Positions 22,530 through 34,355 of a stretch of 64,000 nt of DNA are shown piece after piece. Location of the stretch: positions 310,001-374,000 of the forward strand of contig PUQB01000089.1 in the NCBI GenBank assembly GCA_003024785.1, given 5' to 3'. The notes below the pieces were generated by a model, which saw nothing but the letters and a program-made list of their open reading frames with translations, did no database searches and was not told the DNA's origin. Each line of letters starts with the position of its first letter. The stretch's first letter is position 1. A program made the position numbers and the translations under genes. This DNA comes from Selaginella tamariscina. Its lineage: Eukaryota; Streptophyta; Lycopodiopsida; Selaginellales; Selaginellaceae.

Positions 22530-24240
22530 ATGTTACATTCAGTAGCATTCCACTCACAAAAATTCACACCAATGGAAATCAACTACAACATCTTCAATAA
22601 GGAGTTTTTGTCAACCATAGATTCATTTGAGGAGTGGCATCATTACCTTGAGGGTTCTTGACATGTCATGACTATGTACAATGACCACAAGAATCTGCAA
22701 TATTGGCAAATGTAGTGAGTTCTGAATTGTTGCCAAACACTGTGGGCCTTATCACTTTCATGTTTTAATTTCATAATTATGCATCGATCGGGTCGTCTCC
22801 ACAATAAGGCAAATGAACTCTCATGGAGTAGTTATTTTGCACAAGTTCCTGATGCCCCGGTCCTTGACAATCAAAAGTAAGTCCTTCTCGACTCCAGCTG
22901 TTTTTAAGTTATGGCATTGTCGCAATTTCTAACTCCACTTGATGACAATTTGACTGATCAAATCAAGGTAGCCCATTCACATGACAACTTTGTGCAGGAC
23001 ATGGTCAATCACTTTAAGATGGATGCACACATGAGCTATGTAGAGTACCAGTCTCAGTTCTATATACCAAAAGAAGAACCTCATCTTTGAGTTGTTCAAG
23101 TTTTTCATGACTCTTATGTGACTTGACACTTTGGAATTCGAAAAATGATGAAGCTAGTACAACGACTTTTCTGATGGCTATAAATGCAAAGGTACATGGA
23201 GCAATGTGACACATGTCAATGAACATAAACATTGTCAATTAATCAATCATCTTCATGTCACGATTTTGATGCAGTTCTGTCATTGTGGACTGGTTCTTGA
23301 AGATGCCACACTTTTTATCATGTTGTAAGACATTCACATGTGCATATGTAACAAATCTAGTTTACAAGAAGATTTTTTGTCTCCATGGGTTACCATGAAT
23401 GATGTTATTAGTGTTCGAGGTTCACAATTTGTGTCCTAATTATGGTGTGCTTTTCTCAAGTTGCTTAACATCAACGGGAAACCCCTCTCAAACAAATGGA
23501 CAAATAAAGAGAACAATTCAAACATTAGAGTAGTACTTGCGTGTTTCATTTCTCACTAGCAAGACAATTGAGTGCACTTGTTGCATATAATAATTTTGAG
23601 CACATGTTCACATCACTCATAATTTTTTGTCTCGAGGTATTCACCCATGTTAGTGTTATTCAGTTTTTAAAGTACTAGCAATGAATGTCACCGCAATGAC
23701 CGGGTTAAATGACTTTAGTAAATTTATAAGGATATTCACCATCACCTTGCCCGTGTAGTAGATCAATCTTGACAATCAAGACCCCCATTTCAGCAAGGTG
23801 ACAAGGCTTGGCTTCTTCGATGTCATTGGCCGTCCAAACGACCTTGTGATAAATTGGACTACTAACTATTAGGTCCTTTTCTTGTTATGTGTCTCCATCA
23901 TGTTTTCCACATTTCTCATTTGGAACCGTACCATCCTCCAATTGAGTCAAGATGAGTTGCTCCTCCATTGCTAATTGTCATAATTGCTGGTGAACCTAAG
24001 TTTGAAGTTGCTTCTATTCTTAACTCCAAACTTCAGAATATACACCTATTATTTTGTTGATTGAGTTGGTTATCCACCAACCTAACTGAGAACCACATTC
24101 AACACACTTTAGATCTTGTAGTTGCCTTCCATTGCCAATATCCTAGTAATCGGGTCTTCAGATGAATGGTGCTTGTCATGGCAAAGGGGGTAGTGTCATA
24201 AACCATTAATAGATAAATGTTTTGCCTTAGGATATTCAAA
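22530..24240 (+). pseudogene. Chromodomain gypsy relic next to receptor kinase B
   Basis: Paralogue of the relic at 7288-8850 with all parts in the original plus order. RNase H (FHS.KF..MEINYNIFNKEF; NDHKNLQYW near 22,540-22,705) is followed by the integrase N-terminus, integrase core (23,260-23,300), the QTNGQI.RTIQTL block (23,490-23,525), and chromodomain remnants (GEPKFEV near 23,990-24,010). All frames contain stops. It serves as the un-inverted and un-inserted reference for the left copy. From 24,240 to 25,180 the sequence is AT-rich and shared with 8,880-9,950. Confidence 0.8.
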
Positions 24241-25183
24241 CCCACAACCTAGAACACCTTTCAACTTGGTCCCTATCACTATCATTATCACCACTAGTGT
24301 CATTGTCATTATCATCGATAGTGCCACTGCCAATTCCACTACCAATGTCACTGTTAGTGCCATTACCATTTACAACTTCTAGTTTCATTTTCATTTCCAA
24401 GTGGAGTTTCTAACTTGAGTTGTAACTCTTAATTCCACTATCAATAAGTATCCATGCATTTTTTTTTTTCAAAGCATTCAATATAAGTCAACCGTGTTCT
24501 TATGGCAAACTTCCATTTCTTTTAAGTTTCATATTCTTATTTATATAATTCTCAATTAAATACAGTTTCTTTTTTCTCTTTTACTATTATTCTTTCATTT
24601 TAATCACTCTTAATTTATTTTTTTTGAGAAAACATTGAATGAACTTAAAAGTAAAATGAAAAATTATAATGAAAATGTTTAAGATGCTCCAATGCAATAA
24701 TATTTAATTAATAATTTCAGAACTTCAAAAGCATAGTAGGAAAAATATTATTGAAATACGTAGAAACTCTATTCATTACAAATAAAGATTGATTATGTAC
24801 ATGATGTGATGAAGTTGTTTTTTAAGACTTATAACTTACATAAATGAGTAGTAAAGATTTTCACAATCACTTAACTTTACATTATCGTTCAAAAATTTCT
24901 TACACATAAGAATTTACAAGCACTTGATTAGTTTTTATTTTAAATGTGTAAAAACAAAAATAAATTATAACAAGAGCAAATATTAGCATAATTTAATTTT
25001 TTGGATTATTATTGAGTATGAGTTAAAAAAATATTTTTACAATTTCACTAAGTGACATAAATTGTTAAGTTTGATATGCGACTTTGCCTATAATAACAAT
25101 AAAATTTCATAATAATAATAATTATTATTTATTATTACACTTGTATTATCACAGTTATAATCACTTGCGTAGCAAACAGTCAA

Positions 25184-28100
25184 TTAATCTGTGTAGGTAG
25201 GGGAAAGTTGTATAAGTTGATCCGTAGATCCAGACTCTTCAAGCTGGATGGCCTCTTTCAACCCAGCAACAACAGTGCTCATGTGAGGTCTGTTCACGGA
25301 GTCTGCCTCCACACACGCCATTGCAAGTTCTACCACCTTCCATGCTGCTTGCTCGCTGTAAGTTTTCAATTTACAATCCATCACTCGTCGAATGTTACCT
25401 CTAACAAGTTCCTTTGCAGCCTACAAGACAAATTTAATGTTATATATACAAATGTCCTGTCAGTAGTTGTTCTAATCCAAGTGATGATAAAGAGAAGTTA
25501 TATATATATGATGTACATAACATACCCATTTGGCAAGAACAATCTCATACTCAGGAAGATTTAGATTGATGGGTTCACGTCCACAAACTATTTCAAACAG
25601 CACAATACCAAAACTAAATACATCCGATTTACTTGTAAGCCTTCCAGATATATGGTACCTGCATGCATAAAATGTGTGTGTGATGCGTGCGTGCGTGTAT
25701 GAGAGAGAGAGAGGAGAAAGAATTACTCTGGATCAAGATAACCAATGCTTCCTTTCACTACAGTGGAAACGTGGGTGTCTTCATTCATGTCGTAGAGTTT
25801 AGACAAGCCAAAGTCAGTAACTTTGGCAACCATAGATGAGTTTAGCAATATGTTGGTGCTCTTAACATCCCTGTGAATTATATGCGGATTGCATGCCGTG
25901 TGCAAGTAATCCAAGCCTTCTCAAATTACACTAGCAGTTAAAAACAAACAACGCACGCACACGCACACACGCACACGCACAAGTACCTTGAGCTGCATCT
26001 AGAGCAATATCCAGCCTTTTTCTCCAACTTAAACTCGACTTGGTTCCTCCTATCAGATGTTCTCTCAAAGTGCCGTTGTGAAGGTATTCATATACCAGCA
26101 TAAGTGTGGAACCCTCATTGCAAAAGCCAATGAATGAGACTAAATTTCTGTGGTGAACAACTGAAAGCACATTGATCTACAAGAAAGAAATCTCGTAAAA
26201 CCCATACATACATAATCTTTGTGTTTGTAAGTTGCGATAAACACAGTTCTCTCTCACACGCACACACACACACACATGCACATATGAACCTCGGCGTTAA
26301 ACTCTCGTAGACCCTGTGGTGAATGAGCAGAAAGAAGTTTAACTGCGACTTCTAAACCATCTGCAAGACGTCCGTAATAAACAGGTCCAAAACCACCTTG
26401 TCCAATTTTTGTTTTAAAAGAGTCTGTGGCTTCTACCATCTCTTTGTAGCTAAAACTTCTGCTGGCCATAGGTGACTTTGGTGCTAAACTTGTGTAGAAC
26501 AGCGTATTATCAATAAAATCCTTCTTAGTCACTAATTAATTATCTTACCAGGATGCTCTAGAAGGTTAAGGGGAAGGTCAGTCTGGTTTTGAATTTCTGA
26601 TATCTTTGTGAGCTTTTTAATGCAAAAGAACCATACTCCAACCGCAATTATGATTAAGAGAACAAGATCTCCAACTATAACACCAACAATGACTCCTATA
26701 CGGTTTGTACTCTCTTTGCTGCATACTTGAACTTTATATGTAGATGTGCTATGAAAACAATCGTAAGCAATATAGCTAAAACAAATAGAATGTGTCACTA
26801 CTTAAAAGTAGATGCAAATTCTTCTGGAACACAGTCAAACGTGTTGTTTTGTATTGTCCTGGAAAAGAGAAAAGTGTGTGTGCGTGTGTGTGTGTAGCGA
26901 ATTTAAAGACTTACAAATTCTGTAGCTGATGCATTTTCAATAGGAAGCTTGGGAACGCGCCTCTGAAGTGGTTGTTGTGCAAATGCCTGTGAAGAGGAAA
27001 GTAGTGTGTAATCTCTATACATATATTTCCACATATATGAACAACTTACAAAGTGGTCAAGTTCCTCAAAGGAGTAAGATCTGGTATGGGACCTTGCAAG
27101 TTGTTATTATCCAAATATCTGAAAAAAATTACATATTAATATCAAAAGGTTATTTAAAATAGAAGTCTACATTTTTCTGAGATGGACTAGGCTAGTAATG
27201 GACTCTGGAATGGGACCTTGCAGCTGCCTATTAGATAAATTCCTGCAAGTATAATAGTGAGTAGAAAGCTAAAATAAAATATACATATACATACAATTCT
27301 GTGATTGTTGCTGAAGCTTGTGATGTATCACAAGTGATCCAGTCCCACGTATATGGAAATGGTAAGCAAGGATCTCCATACCATCCTGGAATGTTGAACT
27401 GCGATGTGATGTTTGAAATCGCACTTACTGCATACAAAACATCGTAAACAAGAAAGCTGTGTGTGTTTTGATGTTGGGATTTGTTTTCTATATAATCCAT
27501 GGTACCATGAAAATTATATCTATAACTTACTGTCTGTGGTGTCTGTTCCAGAGCTGAGGTTACCATTGACTCTCAAAAGCTCTGCAGCATTGAGCACAGG
27601 TCCAAAGTTCGAATCTGAAGTCGGACTAAACACAAAGACAGCATGTGAGCCGAGGTCCTTTAGTGAATAAACCTCCGCAGAACCCGTTGTTAAACCATTC
27701 GTAATCTTGAGGATATTAACAGGTTGATTCACTACAGGTACAACAGATGAACTAGTGTTTAATACGATGTTAAACTCCCTCTTGTTTTTGCCAAGTGCGG
27801 CAAACTCTGCAAAGTAGAACATGAAACGGTATGCATGGAGGGATAGTGTAACTGGGAACTGAAAGCGAATGGACGTGTCTGAGGTTATTGCGGTTTGTAA
27901 GACTGCAGATGGAGCGCGTTCAGGGAATGTGCTTGTGAATGTGCTGGTTGAGCTGATTGTTGTGTAGTTTCCTCGTATCATATCCTTGTGTGTTTCTTTG
28001 AATGCCAGATCAGACCTCCAAATTCGATCATATTGATCCGATGGATACCTGGAATTATCATTATTAATTAGTAGTCAGTTTAATTGAATGACAATATTAA

Positions 28101-29854
28101 ATCCTAAATATATAATATTCCATTCGATGCTTATAAACTTGTAAAATATGTATATTTTGTAGTACTGTTTTTATAAAAATTATTTTAGTTATTTGCTAGT
28201 TAATTATAATTAACTCGTAGAGTTAAATAGTTATAGCCGTATATAAAATATTATAACGAGTTATTAATTACTTATTAAATATTTATTCTGATGTTACAAA
28301 CTAATATAAACTGTTAATAATATTTAAATTTATTAAAATAAATAATAACAACTTAATACTTAATGCTTCATTTAGTTCTCTAATCTATAATGAAAGTTTA
28401 TATGATGTTAAAGTTAAATAAGTATTTGATGCCAAAGATAACAGGAAAATTTTATATAATGAAATCAATTCAGCTCATAATAATAACGACGTGAACAAAA
28501 AATTAAAGAACACATTGTTCTTTTGTACGAGTTTTTAATTTATATTAGTAAAATTAACTAACTGTAGGTTTAAAAAGCTTTCTTAAAACTAAACTAGTTA
28601 TCACCACCTGAGTTTGAAAACTATAATTAATTAAAAATGAGTTTTTAAACAGAATTAGCTATAATGTAGGCTTAATTAATTAGTTATAGTGTAACTAACT
28701 AAGCAACTGTCCAAGTTCTACCACACATTAAATAAGTACATCCTATGATTATGGGTTGGTTGGTTAAGCGAATTGATAAGTAAAATTTATTTATATTTAT
28801 GTTAAGACACTTATTTTATCTATCAAATTCGAATTTTCATCTTAGGTATGGTAAATTGTTAATTATTTAATAAAAGTTTCATTTTAAAATTGGTATACTA
28901 TTATTATTACCAAGAGCTAAAAATTCATTTTAAGTATGGTAGATTGTTCTACGATAGATTGCTCTGTTAAAAACTATCTAATGGATATGATAAATCACTC
29001 TATCAGGAACTATCTAATTGGTCTATTCTTAAAAACCATGACACTAACCTTATGTCATCGGTAGAAGCTGCACCAAGGTTGATCCTCCTGTACATGCCAA
29101 GAGCTTGAGTACTGTCGGAAAGATTATACATCCCTGGATCAAGCTTTCTCAACTCAAGAGCAGATATAAAGGGCACACTCGAAGAGTTCTTGGTTGCCAG
29201 GCAAAACTCTAATATATCCTTCTCAGTCTTCACAATAAACTCATAATATTCATTCGTACTTTCGATAAATGCTGTAACATTATCTCGTGAACATTTCTCT
29301 CTTTCCCACACACACACACACAACCTGGAGTAAACGTATTTGCACCGATGACGATATCAAACGTCACACTCAACTGGTTTAGTGCGTCATAGTTACCATA
29401 GAAAAATGGGTCTTACTATGTACTGTTCGCCTGTTATCACTGGAAGCAGATAACAGTGTTTCTTGAGTGCCTCCGGGAAGTAACGGAGCGTCTGAAATTC
29501 TCTATCAGCTGATACCATGTTGTCTCTGGAGATCGATGTGGTAATGCCTGTCTTAACATAGTCGTCATCTGGAGTCCATTCAATACCGTTCACGTCTTTC
29601 CAGCTTGATGTGGCTCCACAATCAAGACTAAGGAATCCTTTAAAAAGATTATATTTAGGATTAAATCAACTAAATAAGAATGAATTAAGTCAAACTCACT
29701 TTCCTGATTTCTTATTAGCAAAGTATTCTCACAATGAATTTGCAATATATGCTACAAAACCATGTATTAGCGTACCTTGCTGTGCTGAAGCAAGTGTAAT
29801 AAAATGAATCACACAGGAAACAATTAGCCACATTCTCGGCCTGCCAATATACAT
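25184..29854 (-). CDS. Malectin-like LRR receptor-like kinase, copy B
   Basis: Plasma-membrane receptor kinase of the malectin-LRR (LRR-I, At1g67720-like) type. The start at 29854 opens a signal peptide (MYIGRPRMW... ending TLASAQ; exon 29854-29776). Malectin-like exons are 29637-29049 and 28048-27531 ([20 protein letters not shown]). Then come the GDPC hinge exon 27427-27295 and LRR exons 27242-27171, 27118-27050, 26986-26915 and about 26858-26806. The TM exon is 26748-26549 ([20 protein letters not shown]). Kinase exons are 26531-26290, 26176-25987, 25919-25727, 25658-25526 and 25420-25184. The kinase has [11 protein letters not shown], the VAVKLL lysine, HRDVKSTN and DFGLSK, so it is predicted active. 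All boundaries fit GT-AG. One small indel near 29,405 breaks YIVR..FFYGNYD. Related receptors sense cell-wall or symbiotic signals. The ligand is unknown here. Confidence 0.85.
29306..29322. repeat. GT microsatellite inside the malectin-domain exon
   Basis: A CA/GT run (29,306-29,322; paralogous 14,041-14,057) lies where the malectin-like domain should be coding. In copy B it reads in frame as CVCVW followed by EREKCSRDN. It may be a true expansion within the exon, or the edge of a very short intron (GTTGTG...CACAG in copy A). The flanking AATACGTT and AATATTATGAG sequences are exon-like. Confidence 0.5.
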
Positions 29855-30181
29855 CTTAACCAGCTTCTTGACACATTCACTCTGAGAATAGTGCCTTGTT
29901 CTCTATCTCCAAAGTCAAACCGACGAGTGTTGACAGGTTCTAACGTATCAAATACAAAACACAAACTATAGTATTTATACATGCCCACACTCACGAATCT
30001 ACACATACACACCATGAATGTTTTTTGTTGGCACAGTAACGAGACAATATGCTTCTCTGGTTTTGTCAAATCATGTACTATTTTTTGTTAGTAATTGTTT
30101 AAACTATCGTGTTCGAGTCCTTGAATATCAACCACTTCAAACTTAACAGATTTGAAGTTCGAAGTCCTTTAGTATTAACCA

Positions 30182-30211
30182 CCTTATATATTATATATAT
30201 ATATATATATT
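30182..30211. repeat. AT-rich dinucleotide run
   Basis: A TATATATA tract in the 1-kb gap between receptor kinase B and the carrier gene. The rest of 30,070-30,920 has a CA/GT run at 30,466-30,486 and no gene visible. Confidence 0.8.
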
Positions 30212-30923
30212 AACGTGGCTATACATCTAAGAGAAAAGCGAAGGGCCGTGATCATGGTTTTGCAAAGAAATCATAAATATTTTACTTATATTTATGTATT
30301 AGTTTACTTCTTTTTAAAGAAAACATTTATAGGAAACTAATAAACCAATAATTCCCAACTGTAAACATTCTTTTCTCCGTTTTAAATTTAGTTGGTCGTG
30401 TATAGAGTTGACGTGATCTTTGTAATGTGCTCTAAAATGCAAATATAGAACATATCCGTGCACGCGCGCACACACACACACACACAACGAATGCACATAC
30501 ACATGCTGTTGTTAACATATAAAATTGGCTCTAACCCATATATACATGTAATGACATTTCTGGTTGTTGTCAACCATGTTAAATTTAATTCACAAGTTGG
30601 CTCTTGTTTATTCTGTTTGAAGTATAACCATGGTTTCTAAATTCAAAATATTAATTCACATGTTCTTTGCACATATCTGGTTATATTTAGTTTTTTTTAA
30701 GTTAAATTTTATTAATAATTATCGACCACCAGATCTCTTAGTGAATCGCCATAGCGCTCCTCAAGAACAGTCTCATATATAGAATACTGGGTTTGAACCA
30801 AAAATTGTTATAATACATGGCTCGAAGTTGTTGCTGGATGATGTGAAGGCATGTGTGACGGAAGGGGGGGTACGGAATGCGTAGAGACATACACTATAAC
30901 TCTATAAACTTATTCATGTAAGT

Positions 30924-30998
30924 TATCATATAGCTCAGTTGGTTAGAGCGTTATGTTAATAATTACAAAGTCACACATTTGTGGGTTTTCATATGTGT
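30924..30998 (+). pseudogene. tRNA-Ile(AAT)-like relic
   Basis: TAGCTCAGTTGGTTAGAGCG at 30,931-30,950 is identical to the D-arm region of the tRNA-Ile gene at 49,047-49,121. A degenerate anticodon arm follows (TTAATAATTAC with AAT), then a T-arm that no longer has the GTTCGA core. It is not expected to be functional. It could be a tRNA pseudogene or the head of a tRNA-derived SINE. Confidence 0.6.
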
Positions 30999-31184
30999 GT
31001 GTTTTATTGCACTAGATATAAATGTGTGCATATATTTACATGCACTAAATACTGAGCTAAGCTAAGCTAAACATAAACATATTTAAACTAAATTATATCA
31101 TAAACAGTATATCATGTTGGTGGCTGTTGTCATTCCGTGAGAACGTGTGACTCCTGTAAACCAGGAGCTACCCACATCCCTCTC

Positions 31185-31200
31185 CACGTGGCAGCACGTG
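31185..31200. promoter_or_regulatory. Twin G-boxes upstream of the carrier gene
   Basis: Two CACGTG palindromes at 31,185-31,190 and 31,195-31,200 are spaced 10 bp centre to centre, one helical turn, about 110 bp before the ATG at 31,308. G-boxes bind bZIP and bHLH factors such as HY5 and PIFs. The Arabidopsis homologue BOU is needed in light-grown seedlings and photorespiration, so light control would fit. That link is inference. Confidence 0.6.
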
Positions 31201-31307
31201 GTTGTTCCTCTTCCCCTTTACATTCTTTTCATTGTGTTGCTCGGGAAACACAAGGCAATTCAGATCTTTAGGGCTCGATCCGATCCGCCCTTTCAATAAG
31301 GAATACA

Positions 31308-32194
31308 ATGGATGTAGCGAAGGATCTGACATCCGGAACTCTCGCCGGCGTGGCTCAGCTGCTGGTCGGACACCCATTCGACACAATCAAGGTAAAGCTA
31401 CAGAGTCAGCCGGCGCCTCGTCCCGGGGAGCCACCATTATATTCCGGTGCAATTGACGCCGTCAAGAAGACGGTCTCCGCTGAAGGCTTCAAGGGGCTGT
31501 ACAAGGGAATGGGAGCCCCACTGGCCACAGTTGCGGTATTCAATGCAGTACTTTTCGCATCCAGAGGAAAATGGAGAGTATGCTCCGTCAGCATCCGGGA
31601 GAGACTCTATCCGTCTCTCAGCAGATGCTGTGCGTACCGGCGCGGGTGTGGCCGTCAGTCTAGTCGCTTGTCCGACGGAGCTTGTGAAGTGTCGCCTCCA
31701 GGCACAGTCAGCCCTAGCGGCGACAGGTGGCGTCGGAGCCGTTTCGTACACCGGCCCGATGGATGTGGCGCGACACGTTGTACGGAACGAAGGTGGTGCC
31801 ATTGTGGGGCTTTACAAGGGGTTAGTTCCCACGCTTCTCCGTGAAATGCCTGGGAATGCGGCCATGTTTGGGAGCTACGAAGCTATGAAACAAGCGCTGG
31901 CAGGCGGGAAAGACACTTCAAAACTGGGACAAGGATCTCTTTTGATTGCGGGCGGAGCAGCCGGTGCAATGTATTGGTTGGCAGTGTATCCAGCAGATGT
32001 TGTGAAGAGTATGATCCAGATTGATGACCACAGTAATCCCAAGTTTAAGGGGACGATGGACACGTTTAAGAAGGTGTTTAGGAACGAGGGGATTAAGGGG
32101 CTCTACAGGGGATTCGGACCTGCTATGGCACGGAGTGTTCCGGCAAATGCGGCTTGTTTTCTCTCACTACGAGCTTGTCAGATCCAGCTTATGA
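31308..32194 (+). CDS. BOU: Mitochondrial carrier, BOU type (three frameshifts)
   Basis: Inner mitochondrial membrane carrier most like Arabidopsis A BOUT DE SOUFFLE (At5g46800), a carrier linked to photorespiration. The N-terminus MDVAKDLTSGTLAGVAQLLV is followed by the signature HPFDTIKVKLQ of repeat 1, CPTELVKCRLQ of repeat 2 and YPADVVKSMIQ of repeat 3. The C-terminus ends ELVRSSL. About 295 codons from ATG to the stop at 32,192-32,194 match the family length with no intron. Three single-base shifts interrupt it: one A short at about 31,569 (GGAAAATGG), one base short near 31,627 (CAGCAGATGCT), and one extra T near 32,158. Every domain is otherwise conserved. So this is either a sound gene with homopolymer errors or an intronless retrocopy that has begun to decay. 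Confidence 0.85.
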
Positions 32195-32300
32195 ATTACA
32201 TATCATTTGTTATTCTTTTAATGAAATGCTCTTACGACTCTGTCTCTCTCTACATATGATGAGCAGCTTAATCTGTAGGGTTAGAGGTTTAGTCTAAGAC

Positions 32301-32633
32301 ATGGATGTGACGCGAATTGCCATAGCTGTAGCTCTTTCTTAGTGGCGGGTGTATGTGAGATCGGAGGCGGTGGTTCTTTTGGAAGTGGAGGAAAGAGGGG
32401 TGGGGATGGTGGTGTATCTTTCCAGGCGCCGCTCTGCTGATTGTTTATGGATGATTCCGACTCTGCAAAAGAACACTTTTGGCCGCACCTTTGCAGCGTA
32501 CGGTGGCTTCTTCATTCTCCTCTCTCTGCTGTGGGCGTGGGCTACCGAGGGTACCAGACCTGACAAGTGGGATATAATCGGTGCTGCCATTGCCCTTGTC
32601 GGGGTTTCGGTCATCATGTTTGTGAAAAGGTAA
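32301..32633 (+). CDS. UPF0060 (YnfA-like) small membrane protein, frameshifted
   Basis: Small four-helix inner-membrane protein family of about 110 residues, common in bacteria. YnfA members are proposed SMR-like transporters. The start at 32,301 gives MDVTRIAIAVAL. One missing base near 32,335 leads to FLVAGVCEIGGG. A second near 32,370 leads to WFFWKWRKEGWGWW...LLIVYG. A third near 32,445 leads to IPTLQKNTFGRTFAAYGG...KWDIIGAAIALVGVSVIMF and the stop. All three joins restore the family consensus in order and at the right length (about 111 residues). It lies 107 bp after the carrier on the same strand. No intron is visible. Presence in a plant nucleus is unusual and could reflect old transfer or a contaminating-looking but genuine locus. 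Confidence 0.75.
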
Positions 32634-32934
32634 AATATCTACAGCTAACACTCATATATAATTGCGTACTATAGACGTGTTTTGGCACAACATAATTTTT
32701 CTCTCTCTTCATATAAAACAATTTGCACCAAATGAATCAAATTGTTTCATTATGTATTTATGTATACGAGCATAGACACACATAACTTGTGTCTCGATAA
32801 AACAGTGAGAGAGAGAGAGAGAGCATTTCATTATGTATATATGTATAACATAGGAATTCGTATATAAGATATAAAGAGTCTTGAAAAGATTAGAAGTCTT
32901 GTATATACATAGACAGACAAGAAACCCACCAGTT

Positions 32935-33411
32935 TCAGACACAGCAAGGCGCATCCTCGCGAACATTCTGCTGCCCAGTGTTTCCAGATCGGAACACAAA
33001 ATACCCAACACCAATTCCCAGCACAATGCTCACAAATACACCCCCATTGAAAGACATCGCCGCCAGCATGAGAAGCAATCCCAGTGCGCTACTCACCATG
33101 TGCAAGAGCGAAACAGCAGCCTTGAAACTGGTATCGCTGGTACAGAGAAGGCCGAATTGCCCAGTAAGGGTTCCTGATTCCCCGATTTCACAGATTTCCC
33201 TGGATAAGATCGGGTTTTGTGGGGGAAAACAGGGTTTTTGGCATTGCTTACCTGACATGATGAGCATCTTGCGAGAAGTTACATACTCATTGAATACAGC
33301 AGCCAGGAAGAGAACCACGAGAGACATGAAATAACCAAGCCATGTCTTGGTGATCCAGCCATCGAATAGAATTGTTGCATACCTGCTCCAATAGAAGGTC
33401 ATGTGCATCAT
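32935..33411 (-). CDS. CTR/COPT copper transporter
   Basis: High-affinity copper importer forming trimers in the membrane. The start at 33,411 gives MMHMTFYW, the Met-rich entry typical of COPT proteins. TM1 is WLGYFMSLVVLFLAAVFNEY. After a loop come TM2 with the copper-filter MxxxM (LLLMLAAMSFNGGV) and TM3 with GxxxG (LGIGVGYFVF). The C-terminus ends in CC (APCCV), the usual metal-binding tail. The likely structure is exon 1 33,411-33,252, intron 33,251-33,174 (78 bp, GTAAGC...TCAG), exon 2 33,173-32,935, giving 132 residues. The intron is a multiple of three with no stop, so retention yields an in-frame 158-residue form. Confidence 0.9.
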   Translation of the reverse strand: MMHMTFYWSRYATILFDGWITKTWLGYFMSLVVLFLAAVFNEYVTSRKMLIMSGKQCQKPCFPPQNPILSREICEIGESGTLTGQFGLLCTSDTSFKAAVSLLHMVSSALGLLLMLAAMSFNGGVFVSIVLGIGVGYFVFRSGNTGQQNVREDAPCCV

Positions 33412-33483
33412 CTTGTTTGCTCCTATATAGATCGATTCCTTTGACCTAATTTTGCGATCTTGGGTTCAGTTCAAATAGTCTTT

Positions 33484-33679
33484 GTACTACCTTTGACGTA
33501 CATTAGTACGAAGTATGTGTGTGTTCGTATGATCGTGTACATGTGTGTATGTGTGTGTGGGAGAAAGAGAGCATAGTAGATAGATGGAGAGTGAACACAG
33601 TTTTCTTAGTACTAGAAGAGGTAGACGAGACACTGGTTATAATGCTCTCACACACACATGCACACAGTTTTCTTAGTAC
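33484..33679. promoter_or_regulatory. GTAC cluster upstream of the copper transporter
   Basis: GTAC occurs at 33,484, 33,498, 33,506 and 33,537 (four in 57 bp, 73-127 bp upstream of the start) and again at 33,609 and 33,676. GTAC is the core of the copper-response element bound by SPL7/CRR1-type SBP factors in plants and algae, which induce COPT genes under copper shortage. The two distal sites sit in a local direct repeat (33,595-33,653 and 33,662-33,712). Activity is inferred. Confidence 0.6.
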
Positions 33680-34355
33680 TAGACGAGACTGGTTATAATT
33701 CTCACACACACGCGCACGCACGCACGCGCACACACACACACACACAAGTCTCCAGTAGACACGATCCAATCAACGGATTGTTTTCTCCACTCATGTTCAA
33801 TATTTAAGAGCAAAAACAGAAAAACAACTCCATGGCATATACAATCTTCACATTGTGTGTGTGAACACCATATATTTTACTTCAATATAATCATATATAT
33901 ATAACCAAAAGAGTAGAGTATCTTTATCTCTAGTTTATTGAAATATCCAGCGGTCTACATAAAATCATTCCCTTAGACAGGAAAGCATAATGTACTACAT
34001 GGATATCATTTAATCTTTACGACCTACATGTCTGTATTGTATGTACGTATATGCATATACATATACTAGCGTGAGTGCGTGCATGTGTGTGCTTAGTTAA
34101 CTTTCCGTGTTATATATGGGTTATAAGCGTGCAATCTCTTGCGTTACAAAAGTTTGCAAGTTTTACAGGCATATCACATACACATGCATCATTAGCGTGC
34201 ACGCTTGGGAACATCCTTATTGAACGAATATATAAAGTTGACAAGATCTCATATATTGGCTGACGTCAAAAGAGAATGCTTGAAGCAAAGATTCCCACTA
34301 GAAGAAGATTGTACATGCATGCGTTCTTATCAAAAAAATTTAAGAAGACATTTCA

